Shown here: piece after piece, positions 1 to 10,214 of the stretch | Layout of the letters: every line of letters begins with the position of its first letter | Position numbering within the stretch: position 1 is the stretch's first letter | Source of the DNA: Pararobbsia silviterrae | GTDB taxonomy: Bacteria > Pseudomonadota > Gammaproteobacteria > Burkholderiales > Burkholderiaceae | Length of the DNA: 64,000 nt | Assembly (NCBI RefSeq): GCF_003628125.1 | Contig: NZ_RBZU01000002.1 | Coordinates: 1 to 64,000, forward strand | Direction of reading: 5' to 3' | Position numbers and translations under genes: made by a program | Notes under the pieces: generated by a model | Told to the model about the DNA's origin: nothing | Seen by the model: the letters and a program-made list of their open reading frames with translations, nothing else | Databases searched by the model: none

Positions 1-576
1 GCGGTGGGCCGCGGCCGCGGCCTGTCGCGCGGCGCCTCGGCGCTCGGCGGCCTCGCGCGTGCGCCGGTCGCGTTCGAGCCGGCGCGCATGCCGCGCGCGC
101 GCGTCGTCGGCCTGCGTTTGCGTCCAGGCGGCCCATCCGGTCGCATCGCCCGTGACCGCGATCATCGAGATGCAATCGACCGGACAGGGCGCGACACAAA
201 GATCGCATCCCGTGCACAGCGACTCGACGACCGTATGCATGCGTTTGGCCGCACCGACGATCGCGTCGACGGGGCACGCCTGGATGCATAGTGTGCAACC
301 GATGCAGATGCTTTCGTCGATGCGCGCGACGGGCCGCGGCCGCTCGACGCCGTGTTCGACGTTCAACGGGATGACGGGCTTGTCGAGCAAGGCGGCAAGA
401 CGCGCGATACCCTCGGCCCCGCCGGGCGGGCACTGGTCATACGAGGCCGTGCCGTCGGCAAGGGCTTCGGCATACGGACGGCACCCCGCGTAGCCGCATT
501 TCGTGCATTGCGTCTGCGGCAGCAGGTCTTCGATCCGGTCGGCGAGCGACGGCGGGGAGGCGGTGACGGGGGACAC
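1..576 (-). CDS. rsxB: RnfB/RsxB-like iron-sulfur electron transport protein, 3' end missing
   Basis: This minus-strand frame has no stop before the window edge, so only the first 192 codons are present. Near the N-terminus the Cys set [10 protein letters not shown] is the 4Fe-4S binding domain of RnfB/RsxB proteins. It is followed by two ferredoxin-type clusters, [14 protein letters not shown] and [14 protein letters not shown]. The C-terminal part then becomes Arg/Ala-rich. The protein should carry 4Fe-4S clusters and move electrons between redox partners. It begins directly at the Fe-S domain, without the hydrophobic N-terminal anchor of classical RnfB, and no other rnf gene is visible here, so it may act as a stand-alone soluble ferredoxin, as annotated in many Burkholderia. 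The start is the GTG at 576; no ATG fits better. Family assignment is firm; its physiological partner is unknown. Confidence 0.85.
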   Translation of the reverse strand, partial: MSPVTASPPSLADRIEDLLPQTQCTKCGYAGCRPYAEALADGTASYDQCPPGGAEGIARLAALLDKPVIPLNVEHGVERPRPVARIDESICIGCTLCIQACPVDAIVGAAKRMHTVVESLCTGCDLCVAPCPVDCISMIAVTGDATGWAAWTQTQADDARARHARRLERDRRTREAAERRGAARQAAAAAHR

Positions 577-636
577 TGGATATGAGTGAAAACACGGACC
601 CAAGATTATCGCCGATTCTGTTTGGTTTACAGAACG

Positions 637-647
637 TTATGCCATAA
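637..647. promoter_or_regulatory. 11-bp palindrome overlapping a -10-like box upstream of the TetR gene
   Basis: TTATGCCATAA is a perfect inverted repeat with a one-base centre. It overlaps CATAAT at 643-648, a plausible -10 for the regulator starting at 681. It lies in the short gap between the divergent rsxB and tetR-type genes and could be an autoregulatory operator. No convincing -35 at normal spacing is visible, so this is tentative. Confidence 0.25.
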
Positions 648-680
648 TCGGCTGCCTCTCCCTTGGTCGCGGATGCCACC

Positions 681-1328
681 ATGAACGAGCCAAAAATCAA
701 AAGAGATCCAGAGGGGACCCGGCGTCGCATTTTGACCGCGGCGGCCGAAGAATTTGCCAACGGCGGATTATCGGGCGCACGCGTCGATCAGATCGCGCGG
801 CGTGCGTTGACCAATGAGCGGATGCTCTATTACTACTTCGGCAGCAAGGAACAGCTGTTTACCGCGGTTCTCGAACAGGCCTTCGCGGGCCTGGCCGATG
901 CTGAACGCGAGCTCGATCTCGCGGGTCTCGAACCGGTTGAAGCGATCACTCAGCTCGCACATTTCATCTGGAATTATTATTTCGAGCATCAGGAATTGCT
1001 TCGGCTGCTCAATAACGAGAATTTGCACGAAGCGCGATATATCAAGGGATCGTCTCGGATAAACGAGATGATGTCGCCGATTACGTCGATGACCGCGACG
1101 ATTCTCCAGCGCGGCGCCGATGCGGGTGTATTCCGCAAGGATGTCGATGCGGTCCGGTTCTATGTGACGCTGTCGGCGCTCGGTTATTACGTGCTGTCGA
1201 ATCGCTATACGCTCGCGGCGATTCTCGGCCGCGATTTCACCGAAGCGCAGGAGCGCGCCGAAGTCGTCAAGATGTCGACGGATATGGTGCTGTCGTACCT
1301 GCGTCACGGCGCATCCGCGAACGCCTGA
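681..1328 (+). CDS. TetR/AcrR family transcriptional regulator
   Basis: The 215-residue product has the TetR layout. An N-terminal helix-turn-helix occupies about residues 12-60 (RRRILTAAAEEFANGGLSG, then the recognition region ending YYYFGSKEQLF). An all-helical ligand/dimerisation domain follows. It is expected to be a dimeric repressor released by a small molecule, but the ligand cannot be told from the sequence. I chose the ATG at 681 because it leads directly into the DNA-binding domain; a TTG 18 bases upstream is possible. The gene is divergent from the RsxB-like ferredoxin gene, which makes that gene a candidate target. No strong Shine-Dalgarno sequence is seen. Confidence 0.85.
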   Translation: MNEPKIKRDPEGTRRRILTAAAEEFANGGLSGARVDQIARRALTNERMLYYYFGSKEQLFTAVLEQAFAGLADAERELDLAGLEPVEAITQLAHFIWNYYFEHQELLRLLNNENLHEARYIKGSSRINEMMSPITSMTATILQRGADAGVFRKDVDAVRFYVTLSALGYYVLSNRYTLAAILGRDFTEAQERAEVVKMSTDMVLSYLRHGASANA

Positions 1329-1504
1329 CGTTCGATTCGTTGCGGGACTGCGGCGCGACACGTTCGCCCTGGGCGGGGTCGCGGTCCCGGCTCGTCGTAC
1401 GGTGAGACGCGCCCGGCGTCGCGCCGCCGCGTCACGTCTCCTATTCGCATATCGAGCGCAGGCCGTCGACGATGCACGGCCACGTGCGCGTCTTCCGCCG
1501 CCGC

Positions 1505-1574
1505 CGAGGTCCGTGCGCTGAATTCCATGCACTGAGTTCCATGCGCTGTGTCCGACGCGCCGTGTTCGACGTTT
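1505..1574 (+). repeat. Degenerate 14-bp tandem repeat, five units
   Basis: Five consecutive 14-mers align: CGAGGTCCGTGCGC, TGAATTCCATGCAC, TGAGTTCCATGCGC, TGTGTCCGACGCGC and CGTGTTCGACGTTT. The consensus is near YGAGTTCCATGCGC. Units two and three start with TGA, as in the stop-codon-anchored arrays found elsewhere in this window. This array, however, lies about 175 bp past the preceding stop codon. Confidence 0.7.
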
Positions 1575-1620
1575 ACGCGGTCTTTACACCCACCCCCCCA
1601 ACTTTGCCCCGGTCTTTATC
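1571..1620 (+). promoter_or_regulatory. Candidate KdpE-binding region upstream of kdp
   Basis: The octamer GGTCTTTA occurs twice in direct orientation at 1579-1586 and 1611-1618, 32 bp apart (about three helical turns). The first copy is part of TTTACGCGGTCTTTACACCC. As I recall it, the E. coli kdp operator also carries a T-rich TTTACACCC element. The position, about 50-100 bp before the first kdp ORF, suits an activator site for KdpE, which is encoded at the end of this cluster. This is pattern matching from memory, not a scored motif hit. Confidence 0.4.
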
Positions 1621-1671
1621 GCCGACGCGCGACGATGCAGTCCTCGTCACTGCGTTCAACGGAGACCCAAT

Positions 1672-1779
1672 ATGGACGTGCTGTATGTCGGTGGACTCAT
1701 CGTGTTCACCGCATTGACCGTCGGCCTGCTCAAAGGCTGCGAAGTGCTGCGCCGCCGCGCGGTCGGGGGGCGGCCATGA
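1672..1779 (+). CDS. 35-residue hydrophobic small ORF coupled to kdpF
   Basis: The frame encodes a short peptide starting MDVLYVGGLIVFTALTVG, with one membrane-spanning stretch of about residues 3-20 and a positively charged C-terminus (VLRRRAVGGRP). Its TGA overlaps the kdpF ATG as ATGA at 1776-1779, so translation is probably coupled. It has the size and topology of a KdpF-like accessory peptide but is not KdpF, which follows separately. I do not know a named family for it. It could be a second small regulator or stabiliser of the Kdp pump, or merely a coupling leader peptide. Confidence 0.6.
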   Translation: MDVLYVGGLIVFTALTVGLLKGCEVLRRRAVGGRP

Positions 1780-1871
1780 CCCTCTGGATGCTCTGGTTGG
1801 CAGGCGCCTCGACGGCGTTTCTGCTCGTCTATCTCGCTTACGCTTTGTTCAACGCGGAGGAACTCGAATGA
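1776..1871 (+). CDS. kdpF: Potassium-transporting ATPase small subunit KdpF
   Basis: This 31-residue peptide has a single transmembrane helix and the KdpF signature LVYLAYALFNAEE near its C-terminus (E. coli KdpF has a closely similar YLVYALINAE). KdpF stabilises the KdpABC potassium pump in the inner membrane. Its start overlaps the stop of the small upstream ORF (ATGA), and its own TGA overlaps the kdpA ATG in the same manner at 1868-1871. The chain of overlaps shows a tightly coupled operon. Confidence 0.9.
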   Translation: MTLWMLWLAGASTAFLLVYLAYALFNAEELE

Positions 1872-3673
1872 CCTCCAACGACTGGCTTCAGTTTGTCGTG
1901 TACGCGGTGGTGCTGATCGCGCTTGCGATTCCGCTCGGCCGCTATATGACGCACGTGCTCGACGGATCGTCGCGCGTGCTTCGCTGGTTCGGCTGGGCCG
2001 AACGCGGCTTTTATAAGCTCGGCGGCGTCGACCCGACGCAGGAGATGAGCTGGAAGGGTTACGCCGTCGCGATGCTCGCGTTCAACGTGCTCGGCACCGT
2101 CGCGATCTACGTGTTGTTGCGCGTGCAGGCCGGGTTGCCGCTGAACCCGGCCGGCATCGCCGCGATGACGCCCGACGCCGCGTTCAACACCGCCGTGAGC
2201 TTCGTGACCAATACGAACTGGCAGGATTATTCGGGCGAATCCGGCGCGAGCTATCTGATACAGATGCTTTGCTTCACGGTGCAGAACTTCTTGTCGGCGG
2301 CGACCGGCATCGCGGTCGTGACCGCGCTGATCCGCGGTTTCGCGCGTCATTCGGCGCAGACGATCGGCAATTTCTGGGTCGACGTCACGCGCTCGACGTT
2401 ATATGTACTCGTGCCGATTTCAGTTGCGATTGCCCTGGTTTTCGTGAGCCAAGGCGCGATTCAGAACTTCTCGGCGTACAAGGACGTGCCCACGCTTCAG
2501 GCGACGCAATACACGCAGCCCAAGGTCGATGCGCAGGGCAACCCCGTGAAGGACGCGCAGGGCAATGCCGTGAACGACACACTGACCGCGAAGACGCAAA
2601 CGCTCGCGATGGGTCCGGTCGCGTCGCAGGAAGCGATCAAGATGCTCGGCACGAACGGCGGCGGCTTCTTCAACGCGAACTCGGCGCATCCGTACGAGAA
2701 CCCGACGCCGTTCTCGAACTTCGTACAGATGATCGCGATGCTCGTGATTCCGGCCGCGCTTTGCGTGATGTTCGGCGCGATGGTCGGCGATCGCCGCCAG
2801 GGCGCGGCCGTGCTCGCGGCGATGACGATCGCGTTCGCGGTCGCGTGCGTCTCCGAGATCGCCTCGGAGCAGGCCGGCAATCCGATCTACGCGTCGCTCG
2901 GCATCGACCAGCATGCGAGCGCATTGCAGTCGGGCGGCAATATGGAGGGCAAGGAGACGCGCTTCGGCATCGTGTCGTCGGGCATCTTCACGGTCGCGAC
3001 GACCTCGGCGTCGTGCGGCGCGGTCAACAACGCGCACGACTCGCTGACGCCGCTCGGCGGCTTCACGCCGATGCTGCTCATGCAGCTCGGCGAAGTGATC
3101 TTCGGCGGCGTCGGTTCGGGGCTTTACACGATGCTCGCGTTCGCGTTGCTGGCCGTGTTCGTCGCGGGGCTCATGATCGGCCGCACGCCCGAGTACGTCG
3201 GCAAGAAGATCGAAGCGTACGAGATGAAGATGGTCTCGATCGTCGTGCTGCTCACGCCCTTGCTCGTGCTCGTCGGGACCTCGATTGCCGTGCTCGCGTC
3301 GGCCGGCGTCGCGGGCATCGCGAACCCGGGCACGCACGGCTTTTCCGAAATCCTCTACGCGTTCAGTTCGGTCGCGAACAACAACGGCAGCGCGTTCGCG
3401 GGCCTGACCGTGTCCACGCCGTTTTACAACGCGATGACGGCGATCGCGATGTGGTTCGGCCGCTTCGGTCCGCTGATTCCGATGCTTGCGATCGCCGGTT
3501 CGCTGGCCGCGAAAAAACGCATCGCGCCCGGCGCCGGCACGATGCCGACCCACGGCACACTGTTCGTCGTGCTGCTGCTCGGCACCGTCGTGCTCGTCGG
3601 CGCGCTGACCTATGTGCCCGCGCTCGCGCTCGGCCCCGTCGCCGAACATCTGCAGATGATCGCCGCCCATTGA
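1868..3673 (+). CDS. kdpA: Potassium-transporting ATPase potassium-binding subunit KdpA
   Basis: KdpA is the channel-like inner membrane subunit that forms the selectivity filter of the high-affinity KdpFABC pump. The 601-residue protein contains the four filter-loop regions of the family: [39 protein letters not shown] and [13 protein letters not shown]. It has many hydrophobic helices. It is about 45 residues longer than the E. coli protein. Part of the excess is a periplasmic-loop insertion around codons 215-245 that includes a 24-bp in-frame tandem duplication at 2528-2575 (DAQGNPVK then DAQGNAVN). It starts in an ATGA overlap with kdpF. A 61-bp gap separates it from kdpB. Confidence 0.97.
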   Translation: MTSNDWLQFVVYAVVLIALAIPLGRYMTHVLDGSSRVLRWFGWAERGFYKLGGVDPTQEMSWKGYAVAMLAFNVLGTVAIYVLLRVQAGLPLNPAGIAAMTPDAAFNTAVSFVTNTNWQDYSGESGASYLIQMLCFTVQNFLSAATGIAVVTALIRGFARHSAQTIGNFWVDVTRSTLYVLVPISVAIALVFVSQGAIQNFSAYKDVPTLQATQYTQPKVDAQGNPVKDAQGNAVNDTLTAKTQTLAMGPVASQEAIKMLGTNGGGFFNANSAHPYENPTPFSNFVQMIAMLVIPAALCVMFGAMVGDRRQGAAVLAAMTIAFAVACVSEIASEQAGNPIYASLGIDQHASALQSGGNMEGKETRFGIVSSGIFTVATTSASCGAVNNAHDSLTPLGGFTPMLLMQLGEVIFGGVGSGLYTMLAFALLAVFVAGLMIGRTPEYVGKKIEAYEMKMVSIVVLLTPLLVLVGTSIAVLASAGVAGIANPGTHGFSEILYAFSSVANNNGSAFAGLTVSTPFYNAMTAIAMWFGRFGPLIPMLAIAGSLAAKKRIAPGAGTMPTHGTLFVVLLLGTVVLVGALTYVPALALGPVAEHLQMIAAH

Positions 3674-3734
3674 TAGCGGGATCGCACCCGTTCAAGGACG
3701 CATCGATACAAGGATCGACACTACAAGGATCGAT

Positions 3735-5912
<2,178 letters not shown>

Positions 5913-5926
5913 ACGGAGACGGCTCC

Positions 5927-6523
5927 ATGACATCCTTTGCGCAATCCCTCAACGCCCTCATTCGTCCGCTCGTCGTCATGTTCGTCGGTCTGACGGTCGT
6001 CACGGGCGCCGCCTATCCGCTCGTCGTGACCGGCGTCGCGCAGGCGCTGTTTCCGCATCAGGCCAACGGCAGCCTCATCGAGCAGGACGGCGCACCCGTG
6101 GGCTCGGCACTGATCGGCCAGCAGTTCGACGCGCCGCGGTATTTCTGGGGCCGCCTGTCGGCGACCTCGCCGATGCCGTACAACGCGACGTCGAGCGGCG
6201 CCTCGAACCTCGGGCCGACGAACCCGGCGCTGGCCGACGAGGTCAAGGGCCGGCTCGCCGCGCTCAAGGCCGCCGATCCCGCCAACGCGGACCCGGTCCC
6301 CGTCGATCTCGTGACGTCGTCGGGCAGCGGGCTCGATCCCGAGATTTCGCCGGCCGCGGCCGCCTATCAGATCAATCGCGTCGCGAATGCGCGTAAGCTT
6401 GCGCCAGACGTCGTGCGCGATCTCGTGGCCACGTTCACCGAAGGGCGTCAGTTCGGCGTGCTCGGCGAGCCGCGCGTGAATGTGCTCAAACTCAATCTCG
6501 CGCTCGATGCATTGCATCACTAG
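5927..6523 (+). CDS. kdpC: Potassium-transporting ATPase subunit KdpC
   Basis: KdpC is the single-span subunit that helps ATP binding and complex assembly of the Kdp pump. The 198-residue protein has one N-terminal transmembrane helix (about residues 12-36, [20 protein letters not shown]) and a periplasmic domain. That domain carries the family motifs [28 protein letters not shown] and [16 protein letters not shown], and near the C-terminus [11 protein letters not shown]. It follows kdpB after 14 bp, and kdpD begins 65 bp after its stop. Confidence 0.97.
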   Translation: MTSFAQSLNALIRPLVVMFVGLTVVTGAAYPLVVTGVAQALFPHQANGSLIEQDGAPVGSALIGQQFDAPRYFWGRLSATSPMPYNATSSGASNLGPTNPALADEVKGRLAALKAADPANADPVPVDLVTSSGSGLDPEISPAAAAYQINRVANARKLAPDVVRDLVATFTEGRQFGVLGEPRVNVLKLNLALDALHH

Positions 6524-6588
6524 GCGGATACGCCCCGCATCGTCGCGTTTCCGATCCAGGACACAGCCCTGAATGAGCGTGCGTATCC

Positions 6589-9408
6589 ATGAATCGTCCT
6601 GATCCGGACGCCTTGCTCGACAAGCTCCAGCGCGACGAGGCCAAGGCGCAGCGCGGACGTCTGAAGATCTTCTTCGGCGCATCGGCCGGCGTCGGCAAGA
6701 CGTTCGCGATGCTGCAGGCCGCGCGGCGTCTGTTCGACGACGGCATGGACGTCGTCGTCGGCATCGTCGAGACGCATGGACGCGCCGAGACGCAGGCCTT
6801 GCTCGACGGCTTGCAGGCGCTGCCGCTGCAGACGATCGATTATCGTGGGCGCGCGTTGCAGGAGTTCGATCTCGACGCGGCGCTCGCGCGCCGCGCTCAG
6901 GTGGTCCTCGTCGACGAACTCGCGCATTCGAACGTCGCGGGCGCGCGCCATGCGAAGCGCTGGCAGGACGTCCACGAATTGCTCGATGCGGGCATCGATG
7001 TCTTCACGACGCTCAACGTCCAGCATCTCGAAAGCCTCAACGATATCGTCGGACAGATCACGGGCATTCGCGTCTGGGAGACGGTGCCCGATCGCGTATT
7101 CGATCTGGCCGACGATGTGACGCTCGTCGATCTGCCGGCCGACGATCTGCTCGACCGCCTGCGCGAAGGCAAGGTCTATCTGCCGCAGCAGGCCGAGCGC
7201 GCGGTTCGCAACTTCTTTCGCAAGGGCAATCTGATCGCGTTGCGCGAACTCGCGTTGCGCCGCACGGCCGATCGCGTCGATGCGCAGATGCGCGAGTATC
7301 GCGCGGACCGTTCGATCGACCGCGTCTGGCAGACGCGCGAACGCGTGCTCGTGTGCATCGGACCCGGGCCCGAGGCGAGCGCGCTCGTGCGTGCCGCCGC
7401 GCGTCTGGCGACGCGTCTGCGCGCCGACTGGATCGCCGCGTATGTCGAGACGCCGCAGCTCCAGCGTCTGCCCGAGACGCTGCGCGAACGCACGCTGCGC
7501 GCGCTCAAGCTCGCGCAGGATCTCGGCGCGGAGACCGCGACGCTGGACGGCGACGAGGCGGCCGCATCGCTCGTCGATTACGCGCATCTGCGCAACGTCT
7601 CGAAGATCGTCGTCGGCCGCACGCGGACCGGGCCGCGATGGCGCGTGTTTCAGCGGCCCGTCGGCGAACGGATCGCGAAGCTCGCGGGCGATCTCGACGT
7701 CACGCGGATCGGCGTCGAGACGCCGCCCGCGCCCGATGAACGCGCGGCCGCGCGCGGCGCGAGTTGGCGGCGCTGGGTCGGCGGGCGCGACGATCGATCG
7801 CCTGCGCGCGGCTATGTCGGCGCGCTCGCGACGGGCGCGCTCGTGACGGCGATCGCGACGCCGCTCGCGAACCGGCTCGATCTCGCGAACCTCGTCGTGC
7901 TTTATCTGCTCGGGGTCGTGTTCGTCGCGTATCGGCTCGGACGCGGGCCGGGCATCGTGTTGTCGTTTCTGAGCGTCGCGGCATTCGATTTCTTCTTCGT
8001 ACCGCCGCGGATGTCGCTGTCGGTTTCCGATACGCAATATCTGCTGACGTTCGCGGGCATGCTGATCACGTCGCTCGTGATCAGCCACCTGACTTCGACG
8101 CTGCGCGGCCAGGTCCGCATCGCCTCGTTGCGCGAGCGGCGCAGCAGCGCGATGTACGAGATCGCGCGCGAACTCGGGGCGGCGCTGATGACCGAGCAGA
8201 TCGTCGAGATCGGCGCGCGCCACGTGTCCGAGCTGTTTCGCGCGCGCGTGGCGGTGCTGTTGCCCGATTCGGACGAGGCGGTCCGCCAGCCGCTCGACAA
8301 TCCGAGCGGTCCGGCGATGCTCGCGAACGACGCGATCGATTTCGATGTCGCGCAATGGGTCTACGATCAGCAAAAGCGCGCGGGGCGCGGCACCGATACG
8401 CTGCCCGCGTCGCACGCGCTCTATGTGCCGCTCAAGGCGCCGATGCGCACGCGCGGCGTGCTCGCGATCCTCTGCGAGGACTTCGGCGCGCTCGATGCGC
8501 CCGAACAGCAGCGCATGCTCGATGCCTGCGCGGCGCAGATCGCGCTTGCGCTCGAACGCGTGCATTACGTCGATATCGCGCGCGACGCGCTCGTCGACAT
8601 GGAGTCCGAGCGTCTGCGCAATTCGCTGCTCTCGGCGATCTCGCACGATCTGCGTACGCCGTTGACGTCGCTCGTCGGATTCGCGTCGATGCTCGCGCAA
8701 TCGCGCGACCGGCTCGATCCGGCGCAGGCGCCGCTGCTCGATGCGATTCATGACGAAGCGCAGCGCATGACGGGGCTCGTGACGAATCTGCTCGATATGG
8801 CGCGGCTGCAATCGGGGCATGTGCGGCTCAATCGCGAATGGACGACGATCGAGGAGGTGGTCGGCGCGGCGCTTCGGCATAGCCGCCATACGCTCGCGAC
8901 GCATCCGGTCGCCGTGCGCGTCCCGGCCGATCTGCCGCTCGTGCAGATCGACGCGGTGCTCATCGAGCGCGTGTTCGCGAACCTGTTCGAGAACGCGGCG
9001 AAGTACACGCCGAGCGGCACGCCGGTGACGGTCTCGGCGAGCGTGATCGACGTCGACGGCAAACCGACGATGCGCATCGACGTCGACGACGACGGTCCGG
9101 GCTTGCCGGCGGGCGCCGAGGTCCGTATCTTCGACAAGTTCATGCGCGGCGAAAAGGAATCGGCGAAGCCCGGCATCGGGCTCGGTCTCGCGATCTGCCG
9201 CGCGATTGTCGAGGCGCACGGCGGGACGATCGGCGCCGCGAACCGGCCGCGCGTCGACGCGGACGGACTGCCGATCGACGGCACGGTATCGGGCGCGCGC
9301 TTCTCGCTGATGTTGCCGATCGGCGAACCGCCGTTGCCGCCCGCCCCGGAAGCCGACGTCGATATCGACGTCGATGTCGATGCATTGGATCAAGGACACG
9401 CAGGATGA
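6589..9408 (+). CDS. kdpD: Sensor histidine kinase KdpD
   Basis: KdpD senses low potassium or salt stress and phosphorylates KdpE. The 939-residue protein has the full architecture. An N-terminal KdpD domain carries the Walker A motif GASAGVGKT at residues 30-38, followed by a universal-stress-like domain. Four closely spaced transmembrane helices lie around residues 400-500. A GAF-like region follows, then HisKA with SAISHDLRTPLTSL (His686) and an HATPase domain with NAAKYTPSG and a DDGPGLP box. The C-terminus ends in a run of alternating Asp/Val/Ile residues, an acidic tail not needed for catalysis. Its TGA overlaps the kdpE ATG (ATGA at 9405-9408), so sensor and regulator are translationally coupled. 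Confidence 0.97.
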   Translation: MNRPDPDALLDKLQRDEAKAQRGRLKIFFGASAGVGKTFAMLQAARRLFDDGMDVVVGIVETHGRAETQALLDGLQALPLQTIDYRGRALQEFDLDAALARRAQVVLVDELAHSNVAGARHAKRWQDVHELLDAGIDVFTTLNVQHLESLNDIVGQITGIRVWETVPDRVFDLADDVTLVDLPADDLLDRLREGKVYLPQQAERAVRNFFRKGNLIALRELALRRTADRVDAQMREYRADRSIDRVWQTRERVLVCIGPGPEASALVRAAARLATRLRADWIAAYVETPQLQRLPETLRERTLRALKLAQDLGAETATLDGDEAAASLVDYAHLRNVSKIVVGRTRTGPRWRVFQRPVGERIAKLAGDLDVTRIGVETPPAPDERAAARGASWRRWVGGRDDRSPARGYVGALATGALVTAIATPLANRLDLANLVVLYLLGVVFVAYRLGRGPGIVLSFLSVAAFDFFFVPPRMSLSVSDTQYLLTFAGMLITSLVISHLTSTLRGQVRIASLRERRSSAMYEIARELGAALMTEQIVEIGARHVSELFRARVAVLLPDSDEAVRQPLDNPSGPAMLANDAIDFDVAQWVYDQQKRAGRGTDTLPASHALYVPLKAPMRTRGVLAILCEDFGALDAPEQQRMLDACAAQIALALERVHYVDIARDALVDMESERLRNSLLSAISHDLRTPLTSLVGFASMLAQSRDRLDPAQAPLLDAIHDEAQRMTGLVTNLLDMARLQSGHVRLNREWTTIEEVVGAALRHSRHTLATHPVAVRVPADLPLVQIDAVLIERVFANLFENAAKYTPSGTPVTVSASVIDVDGKPTMRIDVDDDGPGLPAGAEVRIFDKFMRGEKESAKPGIGLGLAICRAIVEAHGGTIGAANRPRVDADGLPIDGTVSGARFSLMLPIGEPPLPPAPEADVDIDVDVDALDQGHAG

Positions 9409-10103
9409 GCGACCCCGTCGTCCATATCGTCCTCGTCGAGGACGACAAGCAGATTCGCCGTTTCGTGCGCAGCGCGCTCGAAGCGCAGGACATGACGGTC
9501 CACGAGGCCGAGACGGGCCGGCAAGGGCTCGTCGAAGCCGCGACGCGCCGGCCCGATCTCGTGATCGTCGATCTCGGGCTGCCCGATATCGACGGGATCG
9601 ACGTGATTCGCGACCTGCGCGGCTTCGCCGAGGTGCCGATCATCGTGTTGTCGGCGCGCAGCCAGGAGACCGAGAAGGTCGAGGCGCTCGACGCGGGCGC
9701 CGACGATTATCTGACCAAGCCCTTCGGCGTCTCGGAACTGCTCGCGCGGATGCGCGCGCATCTGCGCCGGCGCGATCGCGCGAGCGGCAGCGAAGCGCCC
9801 GTCGTGCGTTTCGGTTCGATCGAAGTCGATCTGCCGATGCGTCACGTGCGGCGCGACGGTGCGCTCGTGCATCTGACGCCGCTCGAATACCGGCTGCTCG
9901 CGACGATGATCCGGCATGCGGGCCGCGTGCTCACGCATCGGCAGTTGCTGCGCGACGTCTGGGGACCGTCGCATGTCGAGAGCGCGCATTACCTGCGGAT
10001 CTACATGGCGCATCTGCGCCAGAAGCTCGAACGCGATCCCGCGCAACCCGAACACATCATCACGGAAACGGGCGTCGGCTACCGGCTCGTCGGCGCGGCC
10101 TGA
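9405..10103 (+). CDS. kdpE: Response regulator KdpE (OmpR family)
   Basis: KdpE is the DNA-binding partner of KdpD that activates kdpFABC. The 232-residue protein has an N-terminal receiver domain with acidic pocket EDD at 12-14, phospho-acceptor Asp56 (VIVDLGLPDIDG) and Lys in LTKPFG. A C-terminal OmpR/PhoB winged helix carries LTPLEYRLLATMIRHAG and ETGVGYRLVG. It is the last gene of the kdp cluster and overlaps kdpD by four bases. A GC hairpin follows 10 bp after the stop. Confidence 0.96.
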   Translation: MSDPVVHIVLVEDDKQIRRFVRSALEAQDMTVHEAETGRQGLVEAATRRPDLVIVDLGLPDIDGIDVIRDLRGFAEVPIIVLSARSQETEKVEALDAGADDYLTKPFGVSELLARMRAHLRRRDRASGSEAPVVRFGSIEVDLPMRHVRRDGALVHLTPLEYRLLATMIRHAGRVLTHRQLLRDVWGPSHVESAHYLRIYMAHLRQKLERDPAQPEHIITETGVGYRLVGAA

Positions 10104-10113
10104 GCGCATGTCG

Positions 10114-10131
10114 CGGCGGTGCGTTCCGCCG
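10114..10131 (+). terminator. GC hairpin after kdpE
   Basis: CGGCGG and CCGCCG can form a six-pair stem around the loop TGCGTT just past the kdpE stop. There is no T-run, so it is at best a weak or Rho-assisted end signal for the kdp operon. Confidence 0.3.
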
Positions 10132-10155
10132 GTGAGCGCGCGATCCGATGTCGGC

Positions 10156-10161
10156 TATCAT
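10156..10161 (+). promoter_or_regulatory. Candidate -10 box for the NYN-domain gene
   Basis: TATCAT, preceded by GC as part of GGCTATCAT, lies 54 bp before the ATG at 10215. The same GCTAtnnT style of -10 recurs before rpsO, psd and the orphan binding protein in this window. No good -35 is seen. Confidence 0.35.
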
Positions 10162-10214
10162 GTGCGCGTCGATTGGCGTGTGCGACGCGCCACGCCCATC
10201 CCCATGGAGCCCGC

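Larger units (their letters stand above)
1329..1671. other. Gene-free region between the TetR gene and the kdp operon
   Basis: No credible coding sequence is seen. The region holds a degenerate 14-bp tandem repeat (1505-1574) and, overlapping its end, a T-rich segment that resembles KdpE-binding DNA (1571-1620). The kdp promoter must lie here. The part from 1329 to 1500 is GC-rich and shows nothing I can interpret. Confidence 0.6.

Noticed and set aside
10119-10214. An N-terminal extension of the NYN protein from an upstream start
   Set aside because: It overlaps the promoter-like GCTATCAT and lacks conserved residues; the ATG at 10215 precedes the domain directly.
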